A stretch of 64,000 nt of DNA from Photobacterium profundum (GTDB lineage Bacteria > Pseudomonadota > Gammaproteobacteria > Enterobacterales > Vibrionaceae). Made by a program: the position numbers and the translations under genes. Under the pieces are notes generated by a model. The model ran no database searches. It saw nothing but the letters and a program-made list of their open reading frames with translations, and was not told where the DNA came from. This document shows, in pieces, positions 10,201 to 17,618 of the stretch. Position 1 is the first letter of the stretch. Each line of letters opens with the position of its first letter. The stretch is taken from contig NZ_PYOD01000015.1 of the NCBI RefSeq assembly GCF_003026285.1, positions 1-64,000 of the forward strand, written 5' to 3'.

Positions 10201-11208
10201 CAAGTTCCAGATCATTTGAAGATTACGTACCGTGTGGTTGACCACAAGAACCGCAAGCTGAAAGAAAGCAAAGATCTGTACAGTTTAAAAGATGGCCTGA
10301 AAGAGCAAGTTCAAGAAACATTGTCGCAAGTTGCTGATGATGATATTGAACAAGAAGGCTTAAAAACATGGAGCTTTGGCGCATTACCTGAATGCTATCA
10401 GCAAAAACGGGGTGGCTTTGAGGTTAAAGCGTTCCCTGCATTGGTGGATAACAAAGATTCTGTGGGTATCAAGTTATTTGAAACAGAAGAAGAACAGCGA
10501 ATGGCAATGACTCAAGGTCAGCGTCGTTTGGTTCTGTTAAATGTGCCTTCACCTATTAAATACCTGCACTCGAACTTGCCAAATAAATCGAAACTGGGTT
10601 TATATTTCAACCCATACGGTCGGGTGATGGATCTTATCGACGACTGTATTGCCTGCGGTGTTGATAAGCTTATTCAGCAGAAGGGCGGGTTGATTTGGGA
10701 ACCAGAGCAATTTGCACAAACTAAAGAATACGTTCGTGCAGAACTCGGCGATACAGTTGTTGATGTTGCTCAGCAAGTAGAAGCTATTTTGACAACGGCG
10801 TTTAGCATTAACAAGCGCTTAAAAGGTCGTGTTGACTTATCAATGGCATTTGCACTGTCTGATATTAAGGCACAGATTGAAGGCTTGATCTTTAAAGGCT
10901 TTGCAACAGAATGTGGATGGCAGAGATTACCCGATATTCTACGATACATGAAAGCGATTGAACGTCGAATGGAAAAGCTTCCTATCGACCCTAATAAAGA
11001 TCGTGTTCAAATCTTGAAAATTGATTCAGTAATGAGCGATTACAAAGAGTTACTGAATAAAATTCCGAAAGGGCAAGCCGTACCAGAAAAAGTGAAAGAG
11101 ATCCGTTGGATGGTCGAAGAACTTCGCGTGAGTTTCTTTGCTCAACAACTGGGTACGCCTTACCCTGTTTCAGATAAGCGTGTACGCAATGCGATTAACG
11201 ACTGTTAA
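7294..11208 (+). CDS. hrpA: ATP-dependent RNA helicase HrpA (DEAH box)
   Basis: Very large DEAH helicase. In E. coli HrpA resolves stalled or collided ribosomes and processes some mRNAs. Motif I GETGSGKTTQ is near residue 110, with DEAH, SAT and the arginine-finger region QRKGRCGR, followed by the helicase-associated, OB and long C-terminal DUF3418 regions. I chose the TTG at 7294: AGGA lies six bases upstream and it yields 1304 aa (E. coli 1300). The longer frame from 7195 begins inside the mobile repeat and lacks similarity, so it is rejected. A weak hairpin follows. Confidence 0.95.
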   Translation: MSLSNTPQSDVLNNEKTLKAAIKDCMIRDRFRLHKRVQGAARIKNEKAKHVVFDEIALDIAKSMQTVELRRTNRPTIKYPELLPVSQRKDDIAEAIKHNQVVIVAGETGSGKTTQLPKICMELGRGTHGMIGHTQPRRLAARTVATRIAEEMECELGSYVGYKVRFNDQVSDRSQVKLMTDGILLAEIQNDRFLSQYDTIIIDEAHERSLNIDFIMGYLRELLPKRPDLKVVITSATIDPERFSKHFNNAPIIEVSGRTYPVETRYRPVSEDGDDGDRDQLQAIFDAVDELCDEGPGDILIFMNGEREIRDTADALEKRNLRNTEILPLYARLSANEQNRVFQSHGGRRVVLSTNVAETSLTVPGIKYVIDPGTARISRYSYRTKVQRLPIEAISQASANQRKGRCGRVQEGICVRLYSEDDFLSRPEFTDPEILRTNLASVILQMTAIGLGDIHAFPFVEAPDNRNIQDGLRLLEELGAINLKATDPRKRLSPMGRQLARLPLDPRLARMVLEAPKLGSLREVMVIACALSIQDPRERPSEKKQASDEKHNRFADKDSDFIAFVNLWNYVQEQQKELSGNQFRKQCKKDYLNYLRIREWQDIYYQVSQVVKELDLKINSQEASYDSIHQSLLAGMLSHIGIKDQEKNEYQGARNARFNIFPGSGIFKKQPKWVMVAELVETSKLWGRIAAKIQPEWVEPLAQHLLKRSYSEPHWEKKQAAVFAFEKIMMYGIPIVAKRKVNYGNIDAQVSREIFIRSALVEGDWETKHKFYHQNRRLLREVEELEHKSRRRDILIDDDELFEFYDQRVEHTVVSGRFFDSWWKKASKEDSNLLNFEREMLFRGDASHITDLDYPNFWHQGNLKLKLSYQFEPGEDCDGVTVHVPLPILNQVEPDNFDWQIPGLRHELVVSLIKSLPKPIRRNFVPAPNYADAFLSRAEAMSMPLLDALEKELKRITGVTILREDWKAEQVPDHLKITYRVVDHKNRKLKESKDLYSLKDGLKEQVQETLSQVADDDIEQEGLKTWSFGALPECYQQKRGGFEVKAFPALVDNKDSVGIKLFETEEEQRMAMTQGQRRLVLLNVPSPIKYLHSNLPNKSKLGLYFNPYGRVMDLIDDCIACGVDKLIQQKGGLIWEPEQFAQTKEYVRAELGDTVVDVAQQVEAILTTAFSINKRLKGRVDLSMAFALSDIKAQIEGLIFKGFATECGWQRLPDILRYMKAIERRMEKLPIDPNKDRVQILKIDSVMSDYKELLNKIPKGQAVPEKVKEIRWMVEELRVSFFAQQLGTPYPVSDKRVRNAINDC

Positions 11209-11221
11209 TCAATAATGATGA

Positions 11222-11254
11222 GCCTTTCCGCATTTAGGACGGAAAGGTTTCCTT
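11222..11254 (+). terminator. Probable terminator after hrpA
   Basis: CCTTTCCG pairs with CGGAAAGG across the loop CATTTAGGA-region, followed by a short, impure T tract (TTTCCTT). 11255-11466 shows no gene. Confidence 0.6.
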
Positions 11255-11466
11255 ATTCAGGAACCCTATATTCTTGAATGATTATATAAAAAAATGAAAA
11301 CCTGCTGTCTGTGTTTTTTGTAAAATTGGTCGAGTTAAGCGTTGTTCAATGCCATCATAATAATGATCTGGGTCAACAAAAGCCGATTTTGTAGCTATGA
11401 AAACGGGATGCAGGTAGAATTGCCCTGAAAAATTATAATCTAACAATTTAAGTGAGCTTTGTCGTA

Positions 11467-13710
11467 ATGAGTAGAAAAATTGAATTATTGGCACCGGGTG
11501 GTGATGTAGAAGCAATTAAAGCCGCGATTGTTGCTGGTGCTAATGCCGTCTACTGTGGCTTAGATATGTTTAATGCCCGTAACCGAGCGTCCAATCTTTC
11601 ATTTGATGAATTAAGTGGCGTTTTACGACTTGCTCATCAATACGGTTGCGAGGTTTTTCTAACTCTTAACGTTGTTATCTTAGAGCACGAAATTCCAAGT
11701 TTAGTAAAGCTGCTGAATAAGCTGGTTAATAGCGGTATTGATGGCATCATTGTTCAAGATCTAGGTATATTTAACCTAGTGAAGAAACACTTTCCTAGTC
11801 TTGATGTTCACGCTTCAACGCAGTTAACTACTCATAACGAAGGTCAAATTTTATTCTTAAGTAAAGTTGGCGCAACACGCGCTAACTTATCGCGCGAATT
11901 GAACCTTGGCGAAGTAAAATCGTTAACCGCACTAGCACATGAACACGATATATTAACCGAAGTCTTTGTACACGGTTCATTGTGTATTGCCTTCTCTGGC
12001 CAATGTTACTCAAGCTCTGTGAGCGTAGGTAACTCGGGTAACCGTGGTCGTTGTAGCCAAGCATGTCGTGATGAATACGAAATTACAGCTGCTGGTAATA
12101 AATTCCCTCTTAACCTAAAAGATAACTCAGCGTATTTTGATTTACCTGAATTGGTTGATGCTGGTGTCGATTCGTTAAAGGTTGAAGGCCGTATAAAGGG
12201 TGCACATTACGTGTACACCGTTGTTGATACGTGGCGCAAGCATATCAATAATTTTGTAGAAACAGGCTTAATTCTAGAAGATGACTCAAATCTTCATAAG
12301 GTCTTTAACCGTGATTTCACTAACTCATTCTTAAAAGGTAATCTGACAAAAGACATGTTTATCGATAACCCACGTGATAACAGCGTGAATTATGCTATCG
12401 ATAAAAACAACGCTATTTCTGTTGTTCAGATTGAAGATGTTAAGAAAGATTTATACGAATCTAAAAATGCCATTGGTGCAACGTTAGAAGATAAGATCAA
12501 GTTCCTTGATATTTCAAAACCGACATTAACAATCGACTTTACTGCCAAGCTAAACGAACCGTTAACGATTAGTGTTGCAACGGGCAATAAGACGTTTGTG
12601 GTTAAATCTGATTCATCATTGCGCGTAGCAGATCAGATTTCAATGTCTTCAGAAACTATCGAAAAGCGTTTTAGAAGCTTTAATAATGCCGATTTCAACC
12701 TAGAGCGTTTAGGTTTTGAAAATTTTGATGAAAACTTAACGATTCCATTTAAAGAGCTTACTGCACTAAAAAATGAAGTCGCGTTTTTATTGAATGATTC
12801 TGTCGAAGTGATTAAGCATGTAGAGGTTGCTGCTTTACCACAACATCCAAAAGTAGAAGAAAAACCAACATTGTCGATTTTGATCGCTAATGAGAAAGAT
12901 CTTCACCTTTGTGATGAAACCGATGCTGATATTTACTTCAAACTACCAGAAAGCTTTAAAAAGAACTGTAAGAAATACATCAATATCTTCTTAAATAATC
13001 CACGTTTGATTCCTTGGTTCCCTGCGGTATTAATTGGTAAAGATTACTTAGAAGCGGTGAAAGTGCTAGAAGAAGTGAAGCCAAAGCGTATTGTGAGTAA
13101 CAATACCGGTATCGCTTATAAAGCGTTTGAACTGAATATTGATTGGGTCGCGGGTCCATTCTTAAACACCACTAACTCTCATGCTCTCGTTACCATGAAA
13201 GAGGAACTTAACTGTTCTGGTGCATTCATTTCGAATGAAATTAACCGTGGCCAGATCCGACACATTAAGCGCCCTGAAAACTTTAAGTTATTCTATAGTA
13301 TTTATCATCCGATTTTGATGATGACGAGCCGTCAGTGTTTCTTCCAACAGACTGTAGGTTGTAACAAACCAGCAATTGAAGATGGCTGTATGCTTCGATG
13401 TGAAAAAGCGACCACGATTACGAATGTTAAGGGGATCTCTTTTGCGGTTGATAAGCAAAAAGGTGGCTACCCAAGCATTTATAACGACGAGCAATTTTTA
13501 AATATCGATGTAGTAAGTGATCTTTCAGGCTTATTCGACGAATTCTTTATTGATTTAACAAACATCGGTTCAGGCTCTAAAGAAGAATTGGATAAATCGC
13601 AGTTAGTTAAGCATTTTGAAAATATTCTGAACGGTGTTGAAGAATCAAAAGTTGAACTAGCCAACATGGTAACAGTATCGACTAATGCTCAGTATGCACA
13701 GGGTTTATAA
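11467..13710 (+). CDS. Peptidase U32 family protein, RlhA-like
   Basis: 747 aa from the ATG at 11467; a GTG five codons upstream is possible. The N-terminal ~300 residues are the U32 TIM-barrel core: ELLAPGGDVEAIKAAI, then the family Cys motif FSGQCYSS...GNRGRCSQACRDEY, then VDSLKVEGRIKG. U32 proteins such as RlhA and TrhP carry out prephenate-dependent rRNA or tRNA hydroxylation rather than proteolysis. RlhA of E. coli (hydroxylation of 23S C2501) is about 650 aa, so this one is longer. A second cysteine cluster near residues 635-655 (GCNKPAIEDGCMLRCEK) may bind Fe-S. RNA hydroxylation is an inference, so no gene symbol is assigned. Confidence 0.85.
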   Translation: MSRKIELLAPGGDVEAIKAAIVAGANAVYCGLDMFNARNRASNLSFDELSGVLRLAHQYGCEVFLTLNVVILEHEIPSLVKLLNKLVNSGIDGIIVQDLGIFNLVKKHFPSLDVHASTQLTTHNEGQILFLSKVGATRANLSRELNLGEVKSLTALAHEHDILTEVFVHGSLCIAFSGQCYSSSVSVGNSGNRGRCSQACRDEYEITAAGNKFPLNLKDNSAYFDLPELVDAGVDSLKVEGRIKGAHYVYTVVDTWRKHINNFVETGLILEDDSNLHKVFNRDFTNSFLKGNLTKDMFIDNPRDNSVNYAIDKNNAISVVQIEDVKKDLYESKNAIGATLEDKIKFLDISKPTLTIDFTAKLNEPLTISVATGNKTFVVKSDSSLRVADQISMSSETIEKRFRSFNNADFNLERLGFENFDENLTIPFKELTALKNEVAFLLNDSVEVIKHVEVAALPQHPKVEEKPTLSILIANEKDLHLCDETDADIYFKLPESFKKNCKKYINIFLNNPRLIPWFPAVLIGKDYLEAVKVLEEVKPKRIVSNNTGIAYKAFELNIDWVAGPFLNTTNSHALVTMKEELNCSGAFISNEINRGQIRHIKRPENFKLFYSIYHPILMMTSRQCFFQQTVGCNKPAIEDGCMLRCEKATTITNVKGISFAVDKQKGGYPSIYNDEQFLNIDVVSDLSGLFDEFFIDLTNIGSGSKEELDKSQLVKHFENILNGVEESKVELANMVTVSTNAQYAQGL

Positions 13711-13764
13711 TCTAGCGTGACCTGACTGTGAAGTAACGATACAGGCAAGTTCAATACAGTAATA

Positions 13765-13798
13765 GGGTGGTTGAGTGAATTCTCAGCCATCCTTTTTT
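13765..13798 (+). terminator. Terminator of the U32 gene
   Basis: GGGTGGTTGAG pairs over 11 bp (two G-U wobbles) with CTCAGCCATCC around a six-base loop, then six T. Confidence 0.88.
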
Positions 13799-13941
13799 AT
13801 ACGCGCCATACCGTCCTTCATCAGCAACTATTAAACAGATTTTGCAATCAGCACCTAAAATAAGGAATAGGTTTTCAATAACCATGCTACTACCAAGTGT
13901 AATGCGTGCATGTATTTACCTACTGACAGAGGAGAAGGATC

Positions 13942-14400
13942 ATGCAACATCGATTGTTAGGTGTAATTTTAGCTGTATTAATTAGTTTAGTGTGTACGGG
14001 AAGTTTACTAGCCGCAGGTGACATGACAAAGCAAGAGCCTATTGAACTGAAAGTTTCATTAGGTAATGACAAGAATGCCATGCGTTTTTTCCCTGATAAA
14101 CTTGAATTTGAAACCGGTAAACTCTACAAACTCATTTTGCATAATGAAGGGAAAGAGAAGCACTACTTTAGTTCCGAAGGCTTGGCTCAGGCTGTATTTA
14201 CACGTAAAACGCAAGTAGTGAGTGCTGACGGTAAAGTAATTGCAGAGATAAAAGGAACCGTACGAGAGATTGAAGTTTATCCCGGTGGTACTGCTGAATG
14301 GTGGTTTGTACCTGTAAAAGCGACAGACATTAAAGACCTTAAATGTACTATTAAAGGGCATACCGAGGCGGGAATGACAGGATCAATCTCGATCAAATAG
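13942..14400 (+). CDS. Periplasmic cupredoxin-like copper protein
   Basis: 152 aa. A signal peptide (about 1-25, ending LLAAG) precedes a plastocyanin/azurin-type beta sandwich. Type-1 copper ligands are all present: His74 (KEKHYF) and the C-terminal loop Cys135-x4-His140-x4-Met145 (CTIKGHTEAGM). It is probably a small electron carrier or periplasmic copper-binding protein. GAGGAGAAGG precedes the ATG. The next gene follows 32 bp later and may be co-transcribed, but its function gives no firm link. Confidence 0.85.
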   Translation: MQHRLLGVILAVLISLVCTGSLLAAGDMTKQEPIELKVSLGNDKNAMRFFPDKLEFETGKLYKLILHNEGKEKHYFSSEGLAQAVFTRKTQVVSADGKVIAEIKGTVREIEVYPGGTAEWWFVPVKATDIKDLKCTIKGHTEAGMTGSISIK

Positions 14401-14432
14401 ACAATCAGTATTGATGAAAGAAAGGTAAAATT

Positions 14433-14723
14433 ATGATTAAGGTCTTTATTAAACATAAAGTAGAGAATGCATCGATATGGAGAACTGCCTTTGATGATTT
14501 TTTAATACAAAGACAATCTGCAGGCGAATTATCATATAGTGTTGGACATGCCCCAAACGAGCTGAACACTATATGTTTAATATTTGAATGGGATACTGTT
14601 TATAATGCTAGTACGTTTTTAAAATCTCAGGAATTAAAAAAGGCAATGCAGGCAGCAACGGTAATAGAAGAACCGGAAATATTTATTTTTGAGGTAACTT
14701 CAGAAGGAAAAACGAATACGTAA
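14433..14723 (+). CDS. Small ABM-like (dimeric alpha-beta barrel) protein
   Basis: 96 aa. The pattern (KHKVENASIWRTAFDDF, then SVGHAPNELNTICLIFEWD, then FLKSQELKKAMQAA, and a final IFEV strand) is that of small ferredoxin-like-fold proteins usually annotated as antibiotic-biosynthesis-monooxygenase-like or cyclase-like. Most have no assigned reaction. AAAGG lies seven bases before the ATG. It sits 32 bp after the cupredoxin gene in the same direction, probably in one transcript. Confidence 0.65.
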   Translation: MIKVFIKHKVENASIWRTAFDDFLIQRQSAGELSYSVGHAPNELNTICLIFEWDTVYNASTFLKSQELKKAMQAATVIEEPEIFIFEVTSEGKTNT

Positions 14724-14803
14724 TACATATTTAAAATATTCAAAAGGGTATTTAAGGTTAAGAATTTACGTATTATTGATTATTAATGGTAGATTTTAAC
14801 AAG

Positions 14804-14828
14804 GAAAAACCCGAACCGAAGTCCGGGC
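14804..14828 (-). terminator. Terminator of ptsG
   Basis: On the minus strand CCCGGAC, a TTCG tetraloop and GTTCGGG form a 7-bp stem followed by five T. It lies 22 bp past the ptsG stop. Confidence 0.9.
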
Positions 14829-14849
14829 TAAAGTCCACTCAGACTTTTA

Positions 14850-16238
14850 TTATGCTAGCACTTCTATTTGACCTTTAATGATCTCAGAGTGTGTGCCAAA
14901 TACTGCTTGATAGTTATCACCTTTTTCGAATACGCCAGCCGCACCGAGTGCTTTTAAGCGTGGAATATCAACTTTTGAACTATCGAATACTGTTACACGT
15001 AAGCGTGTAATACAAGCTTCTAAGTCTTTGATGTTCTCTTTACCGCCGAATGCTGCTGCAATGTCTTGTGCTAAGCCATCTTTAGATGTATTAACAGCAA
15101 CACTCATTTCTTCTTTGTCTTCACGTCCTGGTGTTTTCAAATCTAACGCTTTGATCAGAGTAACAAAAACTAAGAAGTAAATAATAGCGTAGACAACACC
15201 GATAACAGGTAGTAACCAACCATTTGTTGATTGACCGAAAAGTAGCGTGAAGTCGAATAAACCGTGGCTGAAAGTTGTACCGTGCTTAATACCAAGCAGA
15301 ATCATTACAACAAATGCAGAACCCGCTAGTAGTGCGTGTGCAACATAAAGAACAGGTGCAACAAACAAGAAAGCAAATTCAATTGGTTCAGTAATACCTG
15401 TTAGGAATGATGTTAGTGCTGCAGAGCCAAGGATTGACGCTACCATTACTTTATTTTCTTTTTTAGCTGTTACATACATTGCAAGACAAGCGGCTGGTAA
15501 GCCAAACATTTTAAACATGTAACCGCCCGCTAGGTTACCAGCAGTAGGGTCTCCAGCAAGGTAACGAGGAATTTCACCTTTAACTACTTCACCTGCAGCC
15601 GTTGTAAATTCACCTACTTCGTAGAAGAAAGGAGCGTTCCAAATATGGTGTAAACCGAAAGGAATTAAAGAACGTTCAACGATACCATAGATACCAAATG
15701 CTACTTCTGGTGATTGGTAAGCAGCCCATTCAGAGAATGCTGCGATACCTGCGCCAATTGGTTGCCATATTAATGCTAAAGCTCCTGCAACAACACATGC
15801 AGCTAAAGACGTCACAATGGGAACAAAGCGTTTACCACCGAAGAAACCAAGATAGGTAGGTAGTTTAATATCATGGTATTTATTAAAGAGTTGCGCAGCA
15901 ACTAAGCCCATAATAACACCGCCAAATACGCCCGTATCAGTGCCTTCAGCGACAACACCCAATACGCGTGTCATGGTTAAATAACCTAATGCTGCTGCAA
16001 GTGCCGCCACACCATCATTTTTAGTAAACCCAAGTGCAACACCAATGGCAAATAACAATGCCATGTTAGCAAATACACCTAGACCTGCTTCTGTCATTAT
16101 TTGTGCGACAATATCAGGTAAGAATTTTGCAACTTCAGAGTTACCGCCAATTCCAAGTAAGATACCCGCTGCTGGCATACAGGCTACTGGCAGCATGAGG
16201 CTGCGCCCCATTTTTTGCATTGTACTGAATATGTTCAT
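14850..16238 (-). CDS. ptsG: PTS glucose-type EIICB permease
   Basis: Phosphotransferase-system sugar transporter of the glucose/N-acetylglucosamine family, 462 aa. EIIC (about 1-375) has many membrane segments and the conserved GITEPIEFAFLF motif. The EIIB domain carries the phosphorylated cysteine, Cys409 (ACITRLRV). No EIIA domain is present, so it must use a separate EIIA, as E. coli PtsG (477 aa) does. The start at 16238 has GGAG five bases upstream; an ATG five codons earlier lacks a site. Glucose is the likely substrate, but related sugars cannot be excluded. Confidence 0.85.
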   Translation of the reverse strand: MNIFSTMQKMGRSLMLPVACMPAAGILLGIGGNSEVAKFLPDIVAQIMTEAGLGVFANMALLFAIGVALGFTKNDGVAALAAALGYLTMTRVLGVVAEGTDTGVFGGVIMGLVAAQLFNKYHDIKLPTYLGFFGGKRFVPIVTSLAACVVAGALALIWQPIGAGIAAFSEWAAYQSPEVAFGIYGIVERSLIPFGLHHIWNAPFFYEVGEFTTAAGEVVKGEIPRYLAGDPTAGNLAGGYMFKMFGLPAACLAMYVTAKKENKVMVASILGSAALTSFLTGITEPIEFAFLFVAPVLYVAHALLAGSAFVVMILLGIKHGTTFSHGLFDFTLLFGQSTNGWLLPVIGVVYAIIYFLVFVTLIKALDLKTPGREDKEEMSVAVNTSKDGLAQDIAAAFGGKENIKDLEACITRLRVTVFDSSKVDIPRLKALGAAGVFEKGDNYQAVFGTHSEIIKGQIEVLA

Positions 16239-16324
16239 TTTAACTCCATCCATTATGAACGTAATAATATATCTAGAAAACTAGATGTTAATTTTTTTTG
16301 CTTATTAAATATTAATTAGTTTTA

Positions 16325-16350
16325 TTTCTCACGAAAAATAGCGTGAGTAA
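16325..16350. promoter_or_regulatory. Palindromic operator candidate upstream of ptsG
   Basis: TTTCTCACG (16325-16333) and CGTGAGTAA (16342-16350) are inverted repeats matching at 8 of 9 positions with an 8-bp spacer. They lie 87-112 bp upstream of the ptsG start. It does not fit the CRP consensus (the half-sites are in the opposite orientation). A repressor-type sugar regulator is plausible but unproven. Confidence 0.5.
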
Positions 16351-16545
16351 TAATAGGTGCATTAATTGCAATAACCTTTGTTAATGTATTCTATTTATTG
16401 ATTTTCATGGTTTGTCTTTTATTAAGCCTATTGGTTTTGAATGTTATTTATTTATTGTTATTTATTGTTTGCCTTCAATGGAGTCTATATTACGGAGGTT
16501 TTATATTAATTTACGAGTTGAACATCACATTGGAAGTAAGGAAGC

Positions 16546-16592
16546 GTAACGAAAGGTAACATCCATTGGTGTCAGTGTAACTGTTGTGTAAC
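16546..16592 (+). promoter_or_regulatory. Four phased GTAAC direct repeats
   Basis: GTAAC occurs at 16546, 16556, 16577 and 16588, with steps of 10, 21 and 11 bp. All copies are therefore on one face of the helix. Such arrays are typical of OmpR/PhoB-family response regulators. They lie in the 591-bp region between ptsG and the SDR gene, which otherwise holds only AT-rich sequence. Confidence 0.45.
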
Positions 16593-16829
16593 GTGCATAC
16601 CGTTTATTACTTTCAGCGTTAGGTTTTGATAAGTTTATTATGAATAATCGTTACTTAGCCTTACATTCTATTTTGAACGTCATATAGCTTTAGTCATATC
16701 AAAAAGGTATTAGCCACCCCGACCTTTGCTTAAAAGGCAAAAGCCATTTGTTTGGAAGTATATAGGCAGTGTTAATGGCAATAATTATTATGTCGTCTAG
16801 CAAATAATAACAATGAAAGAGAGATAATC

Positions 16830-17549
16830 ATGTATTCAAGTCAAATTAAAACCGCAACTGTGGCGGCATGCTTTTCTGTAACGGCACAAGAAATCATTGC
16901 ACAGTTAATTGAGTCTGGTACTCAGGTGGTAGGTTATGGGCGAGTTGGGGATGAACAGCGTGCGAAGGGTTTAGAAAACAAATATAACGGTAAGCTCACT
17001 GTACTTCTTGGTGATTTAACTGATGAGGGAACGTGTCGTACATTCGTAGCTAAGTCACTTGATATTTTAGGAGGCTCAATTGATGCTCATTATCATTGCG
17101 CGGGTGTTTTTTTATGGAGCACATGGGAAGATGCAGAACCCAAAGATATTGAGCGGTTGTTCAGTGTGAACTTCACAACTGCTTGGATGCTAGGGCGTGA
17201 AATATTCTCTGCTATGAAGCGAAATGAAACGGGATCTATTATGTATGTCTCAGCTCGAGATACTATTCGTAACGTGTCTTATGGTTTTGGTCCTTATATG
17301 GCATCTAAACGTGCCCTTAATGGATTAGTGGAAAGTCAGGCAGCGGAAGGTGTTCAATATGGCATAAAGGTAAATGCTGTACTGCCTACGATCATTGATA
17401 CTGAAGTAAATCGTAAAGGGATGCCTGATATCGACCATAATGAGTGGGTAAACCCATCTCAGTTCGCCAGCTTGATGATTGAATTGACTCAGCCAACAAA
17501 AACAAACCTGACAGGGGCGTTAATACCAGTACAAGGAAAAATGCTTTAG
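16830..17549 (+). CDS. Short-chain dehydrogenase/reductase (SDR) family protein, atypical
   Basis: 239 aa, single Rossmann domain. The catalytic Tyr-x3-Lys (PYMASKRAL) and upstream Ser (MYVSARDT) are present, as are the later PTIIDTEV and PVQG elements. Two cofactor motifs are altered: the usual TGxxxGxG turn reads AACFSVTAQE, and the NNAG motif reads YHCAGV. Cofactor binding may therefore differ from normal SDRs. The substrate is unknown. It has a long AT-rich upstream region shared with ptsG. Confidence 0.75.
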   Translation: MYSSQIKTATVAACFSVTAQEIIAQLIESGTQVVGYGRVGDEQRAKGLENKYNGKLTVLLGDLTDEGTCRTFVAKSLDILGGSIDAHYHCAGVFLWSTWEDAEPKDIERLFSVNFTTAWMLGREIFSAMKRNETGSIMYVSARDTIRNVSYGFGPYMASKRALNGLVESQAAEGVQYGIKVNAVLPTIIDTEVNRKGMPDIDHNEWVNPSQFASLMIELTQPTKTNLTGALIPVQGKML

Positions 17550-17618
17550 ATATAAGCATAACTCTAATAATGGATAAGGTGTTCTTTGGTGATTGTAGAA
17601 TTAAAACCAAAGAACACT

